64,000 nt of DNA from 62-47 sp051954235. Lineage in GTDB: Bacteria; Pseudomonadota; Alphaproteobacteria; Rhizobiales; Xanthobacteraceae. The translations under genes were made by a program, and so were the position numbers. The notes beneath the pieces are model-generated. The model saw only the letters and a program-made list of their open reading frames with translations, was not told the DNA's origin and did not search any database. How positions within the stretch are numbered: position 1 is the stretch's first letter; each line of letters begins with the position of its first letter. This document shows, in pieces, positions 1 to 8,442 of the stretch. The DNA lies in assembly GCA_051954235.1 (NCBI GenBank), contig JBQCHY010000065.1, positions 1 through 64,000 of the forward strand, read 5' to 3'.

Positions 1-164
1 CGGCCCTCGCGACTGTTCGGCTCAACGACACAAGCAGCCGCGCGCTCGCCAGATACCGGTCATGACCAGGATTGCTTACGCGCTGCGGCTGCCGACCCGT
101 TGCTCAAAAACGGGCCAACCAAACATACAGGATTGCTTCGCTTCGCGCGCAATGGCGAGGGCCG
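1..164. other. Left window edge, no gene recognised
   Basis: No convincing coding sequence is seen here. The only recognisable feature is a degenerate right end of the CGTCATTGCGAG repeat family at 130-157, immediately beyond the stop codon of dinB. Confidence 0.5.
130..157. repeat. Degenerate end of CGTCATTGCGAG repeat family
   Basis: The segment beginning GGATTGCTTCGCTTCGC and ending GCAATGGCG matches the right arm of the intact elements at 21129-21212 and 25177-25259 with about three mismatches. The left arm is not clearly present. Confidence 0.5.
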
Positions 165-1475
165 CTAGCGCGGCTTCTCCGGCCCGTCATAGGCGATGCC
201 GCGGATGATCGCGGCGTTGCCGAACTTCTTACGCAGATCGTCCATGGCGCGTTCGGCGTGCGCCGAGCGGCGGTCGAGCATGTCGGTATCGCCATCGGCC
301 GAGCCTGAGCGCAGCGCGCTGACGCCGGCGCCCATCAGCCGGAACGCGGTGCCGTCGATTTCCTTGTGCAGCATCTCGCGGACGATGGCGAAGATCTTGT
401 TCGCCAGTTGCGTCGGCTCATGGATCGACTGCGAGCGGGTGCGCTGGCGGAAGTCGGCGGTCTTCAGTTTGAGCGTGATCGTTGATCCGGCGAGTCCGCT
501 GTTTTTCAGTCGCGCCGAAACCTTCTCGCACAAGCGCCACAGGATCTTCTCCAGCGGCGCGAAGTCGCGGATGTCGGTCTCAAACGTGGTTTCGCTGGAA
601 ATGGTCTTGGCGCCGCGATCGGCCACCACCTTGCGCTCGTCGAGGCCGCGTGCGAGCCGCCATAATCTTCGCCCCTCCGAGGGAAATTGCCGCATCATCT
701 CGACCTCATCAGCGCGTTGCAGGTCGCCGACGGTGCGAAAACCACGCTGGGTGAGGCGCTCCTGCGTCGCCGGCCCGACGCCGAAAATGAAGCCGACCGG
801 CTTGTCGGTCAGGAGTTCGCGGCCGTCGTCCTGATCGAGCGGCGCAAAGCCGCGCGGCTTGTCGAGATCGGAGGCAATCTTGGCGAGGAATTTGTTGCAG
901 GAGAGGCCGATCGAGACGGTGATGCCGATGTCGCGCTCGATCGTGGTGGCGAAGCGCGCCAGCACCTTCGCCGGGATCATGCCGTGGAGGCGCTCGGTGC
1001 CGCCGAGATCGAGGAACGCTTCGTCGATCGACAGCGGTTCCACCAGCGGCGTCAACGCCAGCATGGCTTGCCGCACCTCGCGTCCGACGCGGACGTATTT
1101 CGCCATGTCAGGACGGATCACGGTGGCGTGAGGGCACAGCGCCAGCGCCTTGAACATCGGCATCGCGGAACGCACGCCGTAGGTCCGCGCGATGTAGCAG
1201 GCGGCCGAGACCACGCCGCGCTTGCCGCCGCCGATGATCACCGGCTTGTCGGCAAGGTCCGGATCGTCGCGCTTCTCGACGGTGGCGTAGAACGCGTCGC
1301 AGTCGATGTGGGCGATGGTGAGTTGCGGCAGCGCGCGGTGGCGGAGGAGGCGCGGGGAGCCACAAGCGCGGCAACGCTTCGCCGCGATGTCGAGGTCATG
1401 CAGGCAGTCGCGGCAGAAGCAGCGCGGGGAGGCCCCTTCTGGCGCGGGCGTGGTCACGGGATGTCGCGCTCCCAT
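165..1475 (-). CDS. dinB: DNA polymerase IV (Y-family, translesion), zinc-ribbon N-terminus
   Basis: Y-family DNA polymerase that copies past damaged bases, usually with the beta clamp. The 436-residue product has the catalytic signature HIDCDAFYA (Asp58, Asp60) and the SIDEAFLD motif (Asp151, Glu152), followed by the helix-hairpin-helix thumb (about residues 225-260) and the little-finger domain. The first 45 residues are an extension not found in E. coli DinB. They carry Cys19, Cys21, Cys24, Cys35 and Cys38 in a CxCxxC...CxxC arrangement resembling a zinc ribbon, which as far as I recall is a feature of many rhizobial DinB proteins. The ATG start at 1475 overlaps the upstream DUF3572 gene by 22 bases, so the two are probably cotranscribed. 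The family assignment is firm; metal binding by the extension is inferred from the cysteine spacing. Confidence 0.96.
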   Translation of the reverse strand: MGARHPVTTPAPEGASPRCFCRDCLHDLDIAAKRCRACGSPRLLRHRALPQLTIAHIDCDAFYATVEKRDDPDLADKPVIIGGGKRGVVSAACYIARTYGVRSAMPMFKALALCPHATVIRPDMAKYVRVGREVRQAMLALTPLVEPLSIDEAFLDLGGTERLHGMIPAKVLARFATTIERDIGITVSIGLSCNKFLAKIASDLDKPRGFAPLDQDDGRELLTDKPVGFIFGVGPATQERLTQRGFRTVGDLQRADEVEMMRQFPSEGRRLWRLARGLDERKVVADRGAKTISSETTFETDIRDFAPLEKILWRLCEKVSARLKNSGLAGSTITLKLKTADFRQRTRSQSIHEPTQLANKIFAIVREMLHKEIDGTAFRLMGAGVSALRSGSADGDTDMLDRRSAHAERAMDDLRKKFGNAAIIRGIAYDGPEKPR

Positions 1476-1753
1476 TGCGGGTCGCCGAGCGCCTGCCGGG
1501 CGGCGGCGACATGGGTGGGATCGAGTTCGACCGACGTGGCGAAGGCCGTCACCATGGCATCGTCCCGCAAGACGAAGTCCAACACCGCGGCGAGAAACTG
1601 CGGGTCGGTAGCAGCAGACCGCAAAGTATCCGGACCTAACCCACTCTCGGCCAGAAACAACCCCAGCCGCTCCGGCTCCCCGGCGATGAAGGAAAGGGCC
1701 TGAATAGCCACGATTTCAGCGATTTGGCGTGGATTTTTGGCACGCTTTGTCAT
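1454..1753 (-). CDS. DUF3572 family protein
   Basis: A 99-residue, mostly helical acidic protein with no signal peptide or membrane segment. The stretch IAVQALSFIAGEPERLGLFL followed by a C-terminal helical part fits the alphaproteobacterial DUF3572 family, whose function is unknown to me. It lies directly upstream of dinB and overlaps it by 22 bases, so it is probably translated from the same mRNA. The divergent divK gene begins at 1901, so the 147 bases between should hold both promoters. The family call rests on memory of family members. Confidence 0.8.
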   Translation of the reverse strand: MTKRAKNPRQIAEIVAIQALSFIAGEPERLGLFLAESGLGPDTLRSAATDPQFLAAVLDFVLRDDAMVTAFATSVELDPTHVAAARQALGDPQWERDIP

Positions 1754-1900
1754 CGATCGTGTTTGCCTTTCCGTAACTTATGGGCTCTATTTTCGCGGAT
1801 TATGCCAGACTCAGGAATGGCCCCGATTCACTAGCAAATTATGGGCTCCGGGTGGAGTTCTGGATGGGGCGGCGTTTCGTTGCGAGATGGGAGGGGCGGG

Positions 1901-2266
1901 ATGGCAAAAACCGTCCTGATCGTTGAAGACAACGAACTGAACATGAAGCTCTTTCGCGACTTGTTGGAAGCCCATGGGTATCACACCTCGGGCACCAGCA
2001 ACGGTTACGAGGCGATCGACCTTGTGCGAGAATCCCGTCCGGATTTGATCCTGATGGATATTCAGTTGCCGCAGGTGTCGGGCCTTGAGGTCACGCGCTG
2101 GATCAAGGACGATCCGGAGTTGCGCGCGATTCCCATCGTCGCCGTCACCGCCTTCGCGATGAAGGGCGACGAGGAGCGCATCCGCGAGGGCGGGTGCGAG
2201 GCTTATTTGTCGAAGCCGATTTCGGTTGGAAAATTCATTGAGACGGTTCGCCGGTTTATCGGTTAG
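1901..2266 (+). CDS. divK: Single-domain response regulator DivK
   Basis: A 121-residue stand-alone receiver domain. The acidic pocket is in VEDN near the N-terminus, the phosphoacceptor is Asp53 in LILMD, the conserved Thr is in VAVTAFA, and the Lys is in LSKPIS. In Caulobacter, DivK modulates the DivJ/PleC and DivL-CckA kinases and so CtrA activity. The start at 1901 (MAKTVLIVEDNE) was chosen over the in-frame ATG at 1841 because a GGGAGGGGCGGG purine tract lies just upstream and the product then has the normal family length. pleD follows 108 bases downstream on the same strand, the usual divK-pleD arrangement. Confidence 0.95.
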   Translation: MAKTVLIVEDNELNMKLFRDLLEAHGYHTSGTSNGYEAIDLVRESRPDLILMDIQLPQVSGLEVTRWIKDDPELRAIPIVAVTAFAMKGDEERIREGGCEAYLSKPISVGKFIETVRRFIG

Positions 2267-2318
2267 AGCATGGTCCCGAAAAGTGGAAGCCGGTTTTCGG
2301 ACGAGATCACGCTCAAAC
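2265..2318. repeat. Interspersed palindromic element (GAGCATG...GCTC type)
   Basis: The element starts AGAGCATGGTCCCGAAAAG and ends GATCACGCTCAAAC, with a GGAAGCCGGTTTTC centre. It is an imperfect inverted repeat that resembles a very common intergenic element of Bradyrhizobium-type genomes. It begins within the divK stop codon and lies in the divK-pleD gap, so a transcript reading from divK into pleD would contain its hairpin. Confidence 0.65.
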
Positions 2319-2374
2319 AATAACTAACGACGAGCCTGATTCAGCGCAGTTGAATGAGGCTCTAGGAGATTGCG

Positions 2375-3748
<1,374 letters not shown>

Positions 3749-3806
3749 AGCCATTGATGGCGCATTAAATACCGCCATAGGCGACAGTCGCGCATGACGC
3801 CGGTGA

Positions 3807-3840
3807 TTGACGGTCACTTGTGGACTGTGTATTATAATAC
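3807..3840 (+). promoter_or_regulatory. Toxin-antitoxin promoter with palindromic operator
   Basis: A candidate -35 TTGACG (3807-3812) is followed after 17 bases by TATTAT (3830-3835), or after 20 bases by a perfect TATAAT (3833-3838). The perfect 12-base palindrome GTATTATAATAC (3829-3840) covers the -10 region and ends two bases before the toxin ATG. This is a good position for autorepression by the antitoxin or toxin-antitoxin complex. The promoter assignment is inference. Confidence 0.6.
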
Positions 3841-3842
3841 GC

Positions 3843-4133
3843 ATGTTGCGGGTCGTTCAAACCGACGTCTTTATCGGGTGGCTTGCGAATTTGAACGATG
3901 ACCGCGCTGTGGCGCGCATTGTTGCCCGTATCCGTCGTCTCGAACTTGGCAATGCTGGTGACATCCGCAGCGTTGGCGAGAGCGTCAGTGAGATGCGGAT
4001 CGATTACGGTCCTGGATATCGGATTTATTTCACTCGCCGCGGCAAGACGGTCACAATTCTTCTTTGCGGCGGCGACAAGAAGACCCAGCGTAAAGACATC
4101 GCGACGGCGCAGCGTTTGGCAATGGAGGTGTGA
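3843..4133 (+). CDS. HigB/RelE-like addiction module toxin
   Basis: A 96-residue small basic protein whose body (FIGWLANLNDDRAVARIVAR, then MRIDYGPGYRIYF, then TVTILLCGGDKKTQRKDI) matches the RelE/ParE-superfamily addiction-module killer proteins of the HigB type. These toxins are typically ribosome-dependent mRNA endonucleases. The ATG at 3843 (MLRVVQ) gives the family start. It has no Shine-Dalgarno sequence and sits next to the predicted -10, so the mRNA may be leaderless. Toxin precedes antitoxin, as in higBA, and the two overlap or abut at 4130-4138. Confidence 0.85.
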   Translation: MLRVVQTDVFIGWLANLNDDRAVARIVARIRRLELGNAGDIRSVGESVSEMRIDYGPGYRIYFTRRGKTVTILLCGGDKKTQRKDIATAQRLAMEV

Positions 4134-4135
4134 TC

Positions 4136-4429
4136 ATGCCCCTCAAGACAACCAAATTCGACGTGGGAGATTATCTCGCGACGCCCGCGCAGCAGATCGC
4201 CTATATCGAAGCTGCTCTCGATCAGGATGATCCATCTTTCATCGCGATAGCCATCGGTGATGTGGCGAAGGCGCGTGGGATCAGCCAGTTCGCGCGAGAA
4301 GCAGGTCTCAGTCGCGAGATGATTTATAAATCCTTTCGGCCGGGCGGTAACCCGACCATCGACAACGTCAATAAGGCGCTCAAAGTGCTGGGGCTTAGGC
4401 TTGCCTTGGCAAAGGCGAGGGCTGCCTGA
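4136..4429 (+). CDS. HigA-like addiction module antitoxin (HTH)
   Basis: A 97-residue protein with a C-terminal helix-turn-helix (GISQFAREAGLSREMIYKSF, about residues 47-66) followed by PTIDNVNKALKVLGL, typical of the antidote proteins paired with RelE-like killer proteins. It should neutralise the preceding toxin and repress the shared promoter through the HTH. ATG 4136 is preferred because GGAGGT lies about seven bases upstream. A GTG at 4130, overlapping the toxin stop, would add two residues. Confidence 0.85.
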   Translation: MPLKTTKFDVGDYLATPAQQIAYIEAALDQDDPSFIAIAIGDVAKARGISQFAREAGLSREMIYKSFRPGGNPTIDNVNKALKVLGLRLALAKARAA

Positions 4430-4459
4430 GGTATCTCAGGATGACGGCCGGAAACTCGG

Positions 4460-4493
4460 CCAAAACGACAAACGGGACCGCGAGGGTCCCGTT
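4460..4493 (-). terminator. Intrinsic terminator for rpmG
   Basis: Read on the minus strand, a 9-bp stem (AACGGGACC / GGTCCCGTT, 4471-4493) is followed by TGTCGTTTT. It lies 29 bases past the rpmG stop and before the convergent antitoxin gene, so it may also act on plus-strand transcripts. Confidence 0.75.
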
Positions 4494-4521
4494 CAAAACT
4501 CAATCCAAGTATCTGGAAAGA

Positions 4522-4689
4522 TTACTTGATCTTGGCTTCCTTGAACTCGACGTGCTTGCGCGCGACGGGGTCGTACTTCTTCTTGACCATCTTGTCGGTC
4601 ATGGTCCGCGAGTTCTTCTTCGCGACGTAATAGAAGCCGGTGTCGGCGGTGGAAACCAGCTTGACCTTGATGGTGACCGCTTTGGCCAT
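4522..4689 (-). CDS. rpmG: 50S ribosomal protein L33
   Basis: A 55-residue basic protein starting MAKAVTIKVKLVSTADTG and ending HVEFKEAKIK, the full length of alphaproteobacterial L33. It is a small protein of the large ribosomal subunit near the E site. This version lacks the zinc-binding CxxC pairs of C+ L33 paralogues, so it is a zinc-independent form. The ATG at 4689 was chosen because it gives the exact family N-terminus; longer in-frame extensions are not family-like. A terminator follows at 4460-4493. Confidence 0.96.
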   Translation of the reverse strand: MAKAVTIKVKLVSTADTGFYYVAKKNSRTMTDKMVKKKYDPVARKHVEFKEAKIK

Positions 4690-4840
4690 GGTAAACCTCG
4701 AAAATGTCAGGAATCGGCAGCCGACCGGCGAGCGCCAATCCGCGTTTGGCCGGCAAACTAGCCGCGAATGGCCCAAAGTCAAGGTTCGCGCGGTCAAAAA
4801 CCTGCGGGAACCTGGAGCAAAGTCGCCGGCGGAACCGGCG

Positions 4841-5590
4841 TCAGCCCGGCAGCATATCCATCTGCATCTTGCCGCCATAGAAATGGAAGAACGGCACCGG
4901 CGCATCGTGGCGCAGCGGGCCGGTGGCGAGGCGCTTGTCGAGCTCGCGCAGCACGTTCTTGGTCATCATGTGCGCATCCGCAAGCGGCTCCGAGCCGATC
5001 TCGACCCACACCAGTTCGACTAGTTCAGCATCGGCGTGGATCACCCCCTCGACGCGATGGGCGATGGCCGATGCATCTGCGGTGAAGAAGCGCGTGTCAA
5101 ATCGACGAACGCGGCCGGGCGGAGTGATGGCGCGGGCGATCAGGAACAGGCCGGACGGATCGGGCAGCAATCCGGCGTCGGCAAACGGCTGCCAGACGCC
5201 GTTGAGCTTGCGCGCGCTGCCGTTGTCCGATTTGCAGCCGAGGCACAGTCCGGTTTCCTCGCAGGCCTCACGGATGGCGGCGACCGCCAGCGAGCGCGCC
5301 CGTGACGGCTCGGTCTTCGGGCTGCCCTTCATCAGGTTGGCTTCGAGTTCGGGAGGAATCGGCGCGGCCACCGGCACGCGATTGTCAGTCTTGTCGACGC
5401 TGCCGCCGGGAAACACGAACTTGCCCGGCATGAACACCACATTGGCGTGGCGCTTGCCCACCAGCACCCTGGGCTTGGCGTGGCTGCGGTCGATCAGGAT
5501 CAATGTCGCCGCATCGCGCGGGCGCCGATAGGGATGGTGATCGGCTTCTTTTTCTTCCTTCACAGGCGTCGTGGTCGTCATGTCAGTCAT
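4841..5590 (-). CDS. Nudix hydrolase
   Basis: A 249-residue protein that hydrolyses a nucleoside diphosphate linked to another moiety; the substrate is unknown. The Nudix box is split by an insertion: PGG at 61-63, then REACEETG at 107-114 with the metal-binding glutamates. This long-insertion form resembles NUDT19-type proteins, some of which act on CoA derivatives. The ATG at 5590 overlaps the stop codon region of the upstream DUF983 gene (4 bases shared), so translation is probably coupled. Confidence 0.88.
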   Translation of the reverse strand: MTDMTTTTPVKEEKEADHHPYRRPRDAATLILIDRSHAKPRVLVGKRHANVVFMPGKFVFPGGSVDKTDNRVPVAAPIPPELEANLMKGSPKTEPSRARSLAVAAIREACEETGLCLGCKSDNGSARKLNGVWQPFADAGLLPDPSGLFLIARAITPPGRVRRFDTRFFTADASAIAHRVEGVIHADAELVELVWVEIGSEPLADAHMMTKNVLRELDKRLATGPLRHDAPVPFFHFYGGKMQMDMLPG

Positions 5591-6057
5591 CGGGCTTCCG
5601 GTACAATCGTGCCGCCCGCTTTATCACGGATCGGCGTGTCAGAGGGTTCGGAGTCGTCGAAGCCGTGCATCCGCAAGGCCCATTGCAATCCCACCACAGC
5701 GCCCTTGACCGGCTGCAACAGCAACAGCGCCGACATCAGGGTGAGTGGCAGATAGATCGCCAGTTGCAGCGGGATCGGCGGCGCGAAATTGGTTTCGACG
5801 GACAGCGCGACCGGCACCACGATATGGCCGACGATCACGATCACGAGATAGGCGGGGAGGTCGTCGGCGCGATGATGGAACAGCGCTTCGCCACAGCTGG
5901 GGCAGGTGTTGTTCACCTTGAGGAAGGCGCGGAACAACTTGCCTTCGCCGCAATTCGGACAACGGCAGCGCAGGCCACGTTTCATCGCCAGCCAAACGTC
6001 GCGCGCGGGCGGCGAGGCGGTCTTCTGGGTCCAGGTTGAGACGGCCGGTGGTTTCAC
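5587..6057 (-). CDS. DUF983 family zinc-ribbon membrane protein
   Basis: A 156-residue protein. An N-terminal cytoplasmic zinc ribbon (CRCPNCGEGKLFRAFLKV ... CPSCGEALFHHRADD) precedes two predicted membrane helices (about 68-90 and 100-122), the signature of DUF983. The function is unknown. The start is GTG at 6057, nine bases after the rnr stop, and the gene overlaps the Nudix gene by four bases. An rnr-DUF983-Nudix order recurs in Rhizobiales as far as I recall, which suggests one operon. Confidence 0.88.
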   Translation of the reverse strand: MKPPAVSTWTQKTASPPARDVWLAMKRGLRCRCPNCGEGKLFRAFLKVNNTCPSCGEALFHHRADDLPAYLVIVIVGHIVVPVALSVETNFAPPIPLQLAIYLPLTLMSALLLLQPVKGAVVGLQWALRMHGFDDSEPSDTPIRDKAGGTIVPEAR

Positions 6058-6066
6058 GATCTGCCT

Positions 6067-8430
6067 TTACTTCCTACCCTTGTTCTTGCCCTTGCCCGAT
6101 TGGCCCTTGCTCTTGATAGGCTTCCCCGGGGTTTTTGCAAACTTGCGCAGCGGCTTTTTTGCCTTGCGCTCGGCCTTGATCTTGCCGCGCGCCCGGCGAA
6201 CCTTGTGCTCGCGGTCGGCGTCGCGCGTCCGCTTGCGCCCACGTGGCGCGTCTTGCGCTTCCGACAGCAATTCGAACCGCAGCGCGCCCGCGACCGGGGC
6301 TGCTTCTACCAGACGAACCTCGACCACGTCCCCCAGCCGATGCATGGCACCGCTGCGTGTGCCGACCAGCGCGTGACGCGCCTCGTCGTACTGGAAATAT
6401 TCGGTGCCGAGCGTCCGGATCGGGATCAGGCCGTCGGCGCCGGTGTCGCTGAGCTTCACGAACAGGCCGGCGCGGGTGACGCCGGAAATGCGGCCCTGGA
6501 ACACCGCGCCGATGCGATCGGCGAGGTGGTGTGCGATCAGCCGGTCGACCGTTTCGCGTTCCGCTTTCATCGCGCGGCGTTCGGTCGCGGAAATCTGCGC
6601 AGCGATTTCGCCGAGCGTCTCGATGGTTTCGGTTTCGGGCAGGGCGCCGGCACCAAGCCCCAACGCGCGGATGATCGCGCGATGCACCACGAGGTCTGCG
6701 TAGCGGCGGATCGGCGAGGTGAAATGCGCGTAGCGGCGCAGGTTCAAGCCGAAGTGGCCGTAATTCTCGGCAGCGTATTCGGCCTGCGCCTGCGAGCGCA
6801 GCACGACTTCATTTACAAGAGGCTCGGAGTCGTGGCCCTTGATCTTGGTCAGCACGCGATTGAATACCGACGGCCGCAATGCGCCGCTCTTGGCGAAGGA
6901 GATGTCGAGCGTCTTTAGGAATTCCTGAAGGTTGTGCACCTTCTCCACTGTCGGTTCGTCGTGCACGCGGTAGATCAGCGGCAAACCTTTCTTCTCAAGC
7001 GTCTCGGCGGCGGCGACGTTGGCGAGGATCATGAACTCCTCGATCAGCTTGTGCGCGTCGAGACGTTCCGGCGTCACCACGCGATCCACCGTCCCGTCCG
7101 GCTTCAGGACGATCTTGCGTTCCGGCAGATCGAGGTCGAGCGGTTCGCGCTCGTCGCGCGCACGCTTCACCAGCGCGTAAGCCGCGTAAAGCGGCTTGAG
7201 GATCGGCTCCAGCAGCGGGCCGGTGGTGTCGTCAGGATGACCGTCGATGGCGGTCTGCACCTGCGCGTAGTTGAGTTTTGCGGCCGAGCGCATCAGCACG
7301 CGATGGAACGTGTGTGAACGCTTGCGGCCGTCCGGCGCGATCACCAGCCGCACGGCGAGCGCGCCGCGCGCTTCGCCGGGCCGCAGCGAGCACAGGTCGT
7401 TGGAGATGCGCTCCGGCAGCATCGGCACGACGCGATCGGGGAAGTACACCGAGTTGCCGCGCAGCAGCGCGTCGCGGTCAAGTGCCGATCCCGGCCGCAC
7501 GTAAAACGCGACGTCGGCGATGGCGACATGAACGATGTAGCCGCCTTTGTTGGCGGGATCGTCGTCCGGCATCGCGTGCACGGCGTCGTCGTGATCCTTG
7601 GCGTCCGGCGGATCGATGGTGACCAGCGGAATGTCGCGCCAGTCCTCGCGGCCTTGCAGCGTGGCAGGCTCGGCCGCGTCGGCTTCCTTCAGCGCGGCGG
7701 GCGAGAAGGCCATCGGAATGTCATGCGCGTGGATCGCGATCAGGCTGATGGCTTTCTCGGTCGCCAGCGATCCGAGCCGTTCCTTCACGCGACCCGACGC
7801 GAGCCCGTAGCCGCGCGAGCGGACCAGATCGACGCTGATGAGGTCGCCTTCCTCGGCGCCGCCGGTATCGGCCTTGGCGATGTTGAGTTCGCGACCGGCC
7901 TGCTTCTTGTCCACCGGCACCAGCCGTCCACCGCCGCCGGGCAGGGCGTGAAAGATGCCGAGCACGCGCGATTTGGCATGATCGATGATCTTGATGACGC
8001 GGCCGATGTAAGCGTGCGCGTCATCGTTGGCGTCGGGTTCGATGCGCAGCAGTGCGCGGTCGCCGATGCCGGCGGCGGTGCCGGGCTTGGGATAGCGCGG
8101 CAGGCGGATGCGAATTTTCGGCGCGGTGCCTTGCGTCTCGGCGTCCCATTCGGTCGGCGTTGCGAGCATCTCGCCGTCGCTATCGCGGCCGGTGACATCG
8201 GCGAGGATCGTCGGCGGCAGGGCCGCGGCTTCGTGCAGTTTGCGGCCGCGCTTGGCGAGCACGCCCTCATCGGCAAGCGTGCGCAAGATCTGTTTCAACT
8301 CGACGCGGTCCGCATTCTTCAATCCGAACGCGCGCGCGATCTCGCGGGTGCCGACTTCGCTTTTCGACCCGCGCACGAATGCGATGATCGCGTCGCGGTC
8401 GGGAAATCGGCTTTCGCGTGGTTTGCTCAA
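6067..8430 (-). CDS. rnr: Ribonuclease R (3'-5' exoribonuclease)
   Basis: A 787-residue RNase II/R family enzyme that degrades structured RNA processively and helps with rRNA quality control and trans-translation. Domains in order: a winged-helix region (about 10-65), cold-shock/OB domains (about 70-240), a catalytic RNB domain beginning near 265 with DPPDAKDHDDA (273-283, metal-binding aspartates), an S1 domain (about 640-720), and a Lys/Arg-rich tail. The start codon is TTG at 8430, 12 bases after the topA stop, so topA and rnr are probably cotranscribed. smpB, its partner in trans-translation, is also in this window. Confidence 0.96.
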   Translation of the reverse strand: MSKPRESRFPDRDAIIAFVRGSKSEVGTREIARAFGLKNADRVELKQILRTLADEGVLAKRGRKLHEAAALPPTILADVTGRDSDGEMLATPTEWDAETQGTAPKIRIRLPRYPKPGTAAGIGDRALLRIEPDANDDAHAYIGRVIKIIDHAKSRVLGIFHALPGGGGRLVPVDKKQAGRELNIAKADTGGAEEGDLISVDLVRSRGYGLASGRVKERLGSLATEKAISLIAIHAHDIPMAFSPAALKEADAAEPATLQGREDWRDIPLVTIDPPDAKDHDDAVHAMPDDDPANKGGYIVHVAIADVAFYVRPGSALDRDALLRGNSVYFPDRVVPMLPERISNDLCSLRPGEARGALAVRLVIAPDGRKRSHTFHRVLMRSAAKLNYAQVQTAIDGHPDDTTGPLLEPILKPLYAAYALVKRARDEREPLDLDLPERKIVLKPDGTVDRVVTPERLDAHKLIEEFMILANVAAAETLEKKGLPLIYRVHDEPTVEKVHNLQEFLKTLDISFAKSGALRPSVFNRVLTKIKGHDSEPLVNEVVLRSQAQAEYAAENYGHFGLNLRRYAHFTSPIRRYADLVVHRAIIRALGLGAGALPETETIETLGEIAAQISATERRAMKAERETVDRLIAHHLADRIGAVFQGRISGVTRAGLFVKLSDTGADGLIPIRTLGTEYFQYDEARHALVGTRSGAMHRLGDVVEVRLVEAAPVAGALRFELLSEAQDAPRGRKRTRDADREHKVRRARGKIKAERKAKKPLRKFAKTPGKPIKSKGQSGKGKNKGRK

Positions 8431-8442
8431 TGGGACTCGCTA

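Noticed and set aside
687..1703. Long reading frame antisense to dinB, and similar long frames opposite gatB, topA, rsh and hemB
   Set aside because: These are typical shadows in high-GC DNA. They are rich in Arg, Ala, His and Asp, have no motifs, and the opposite strand carries well-recognised genes.
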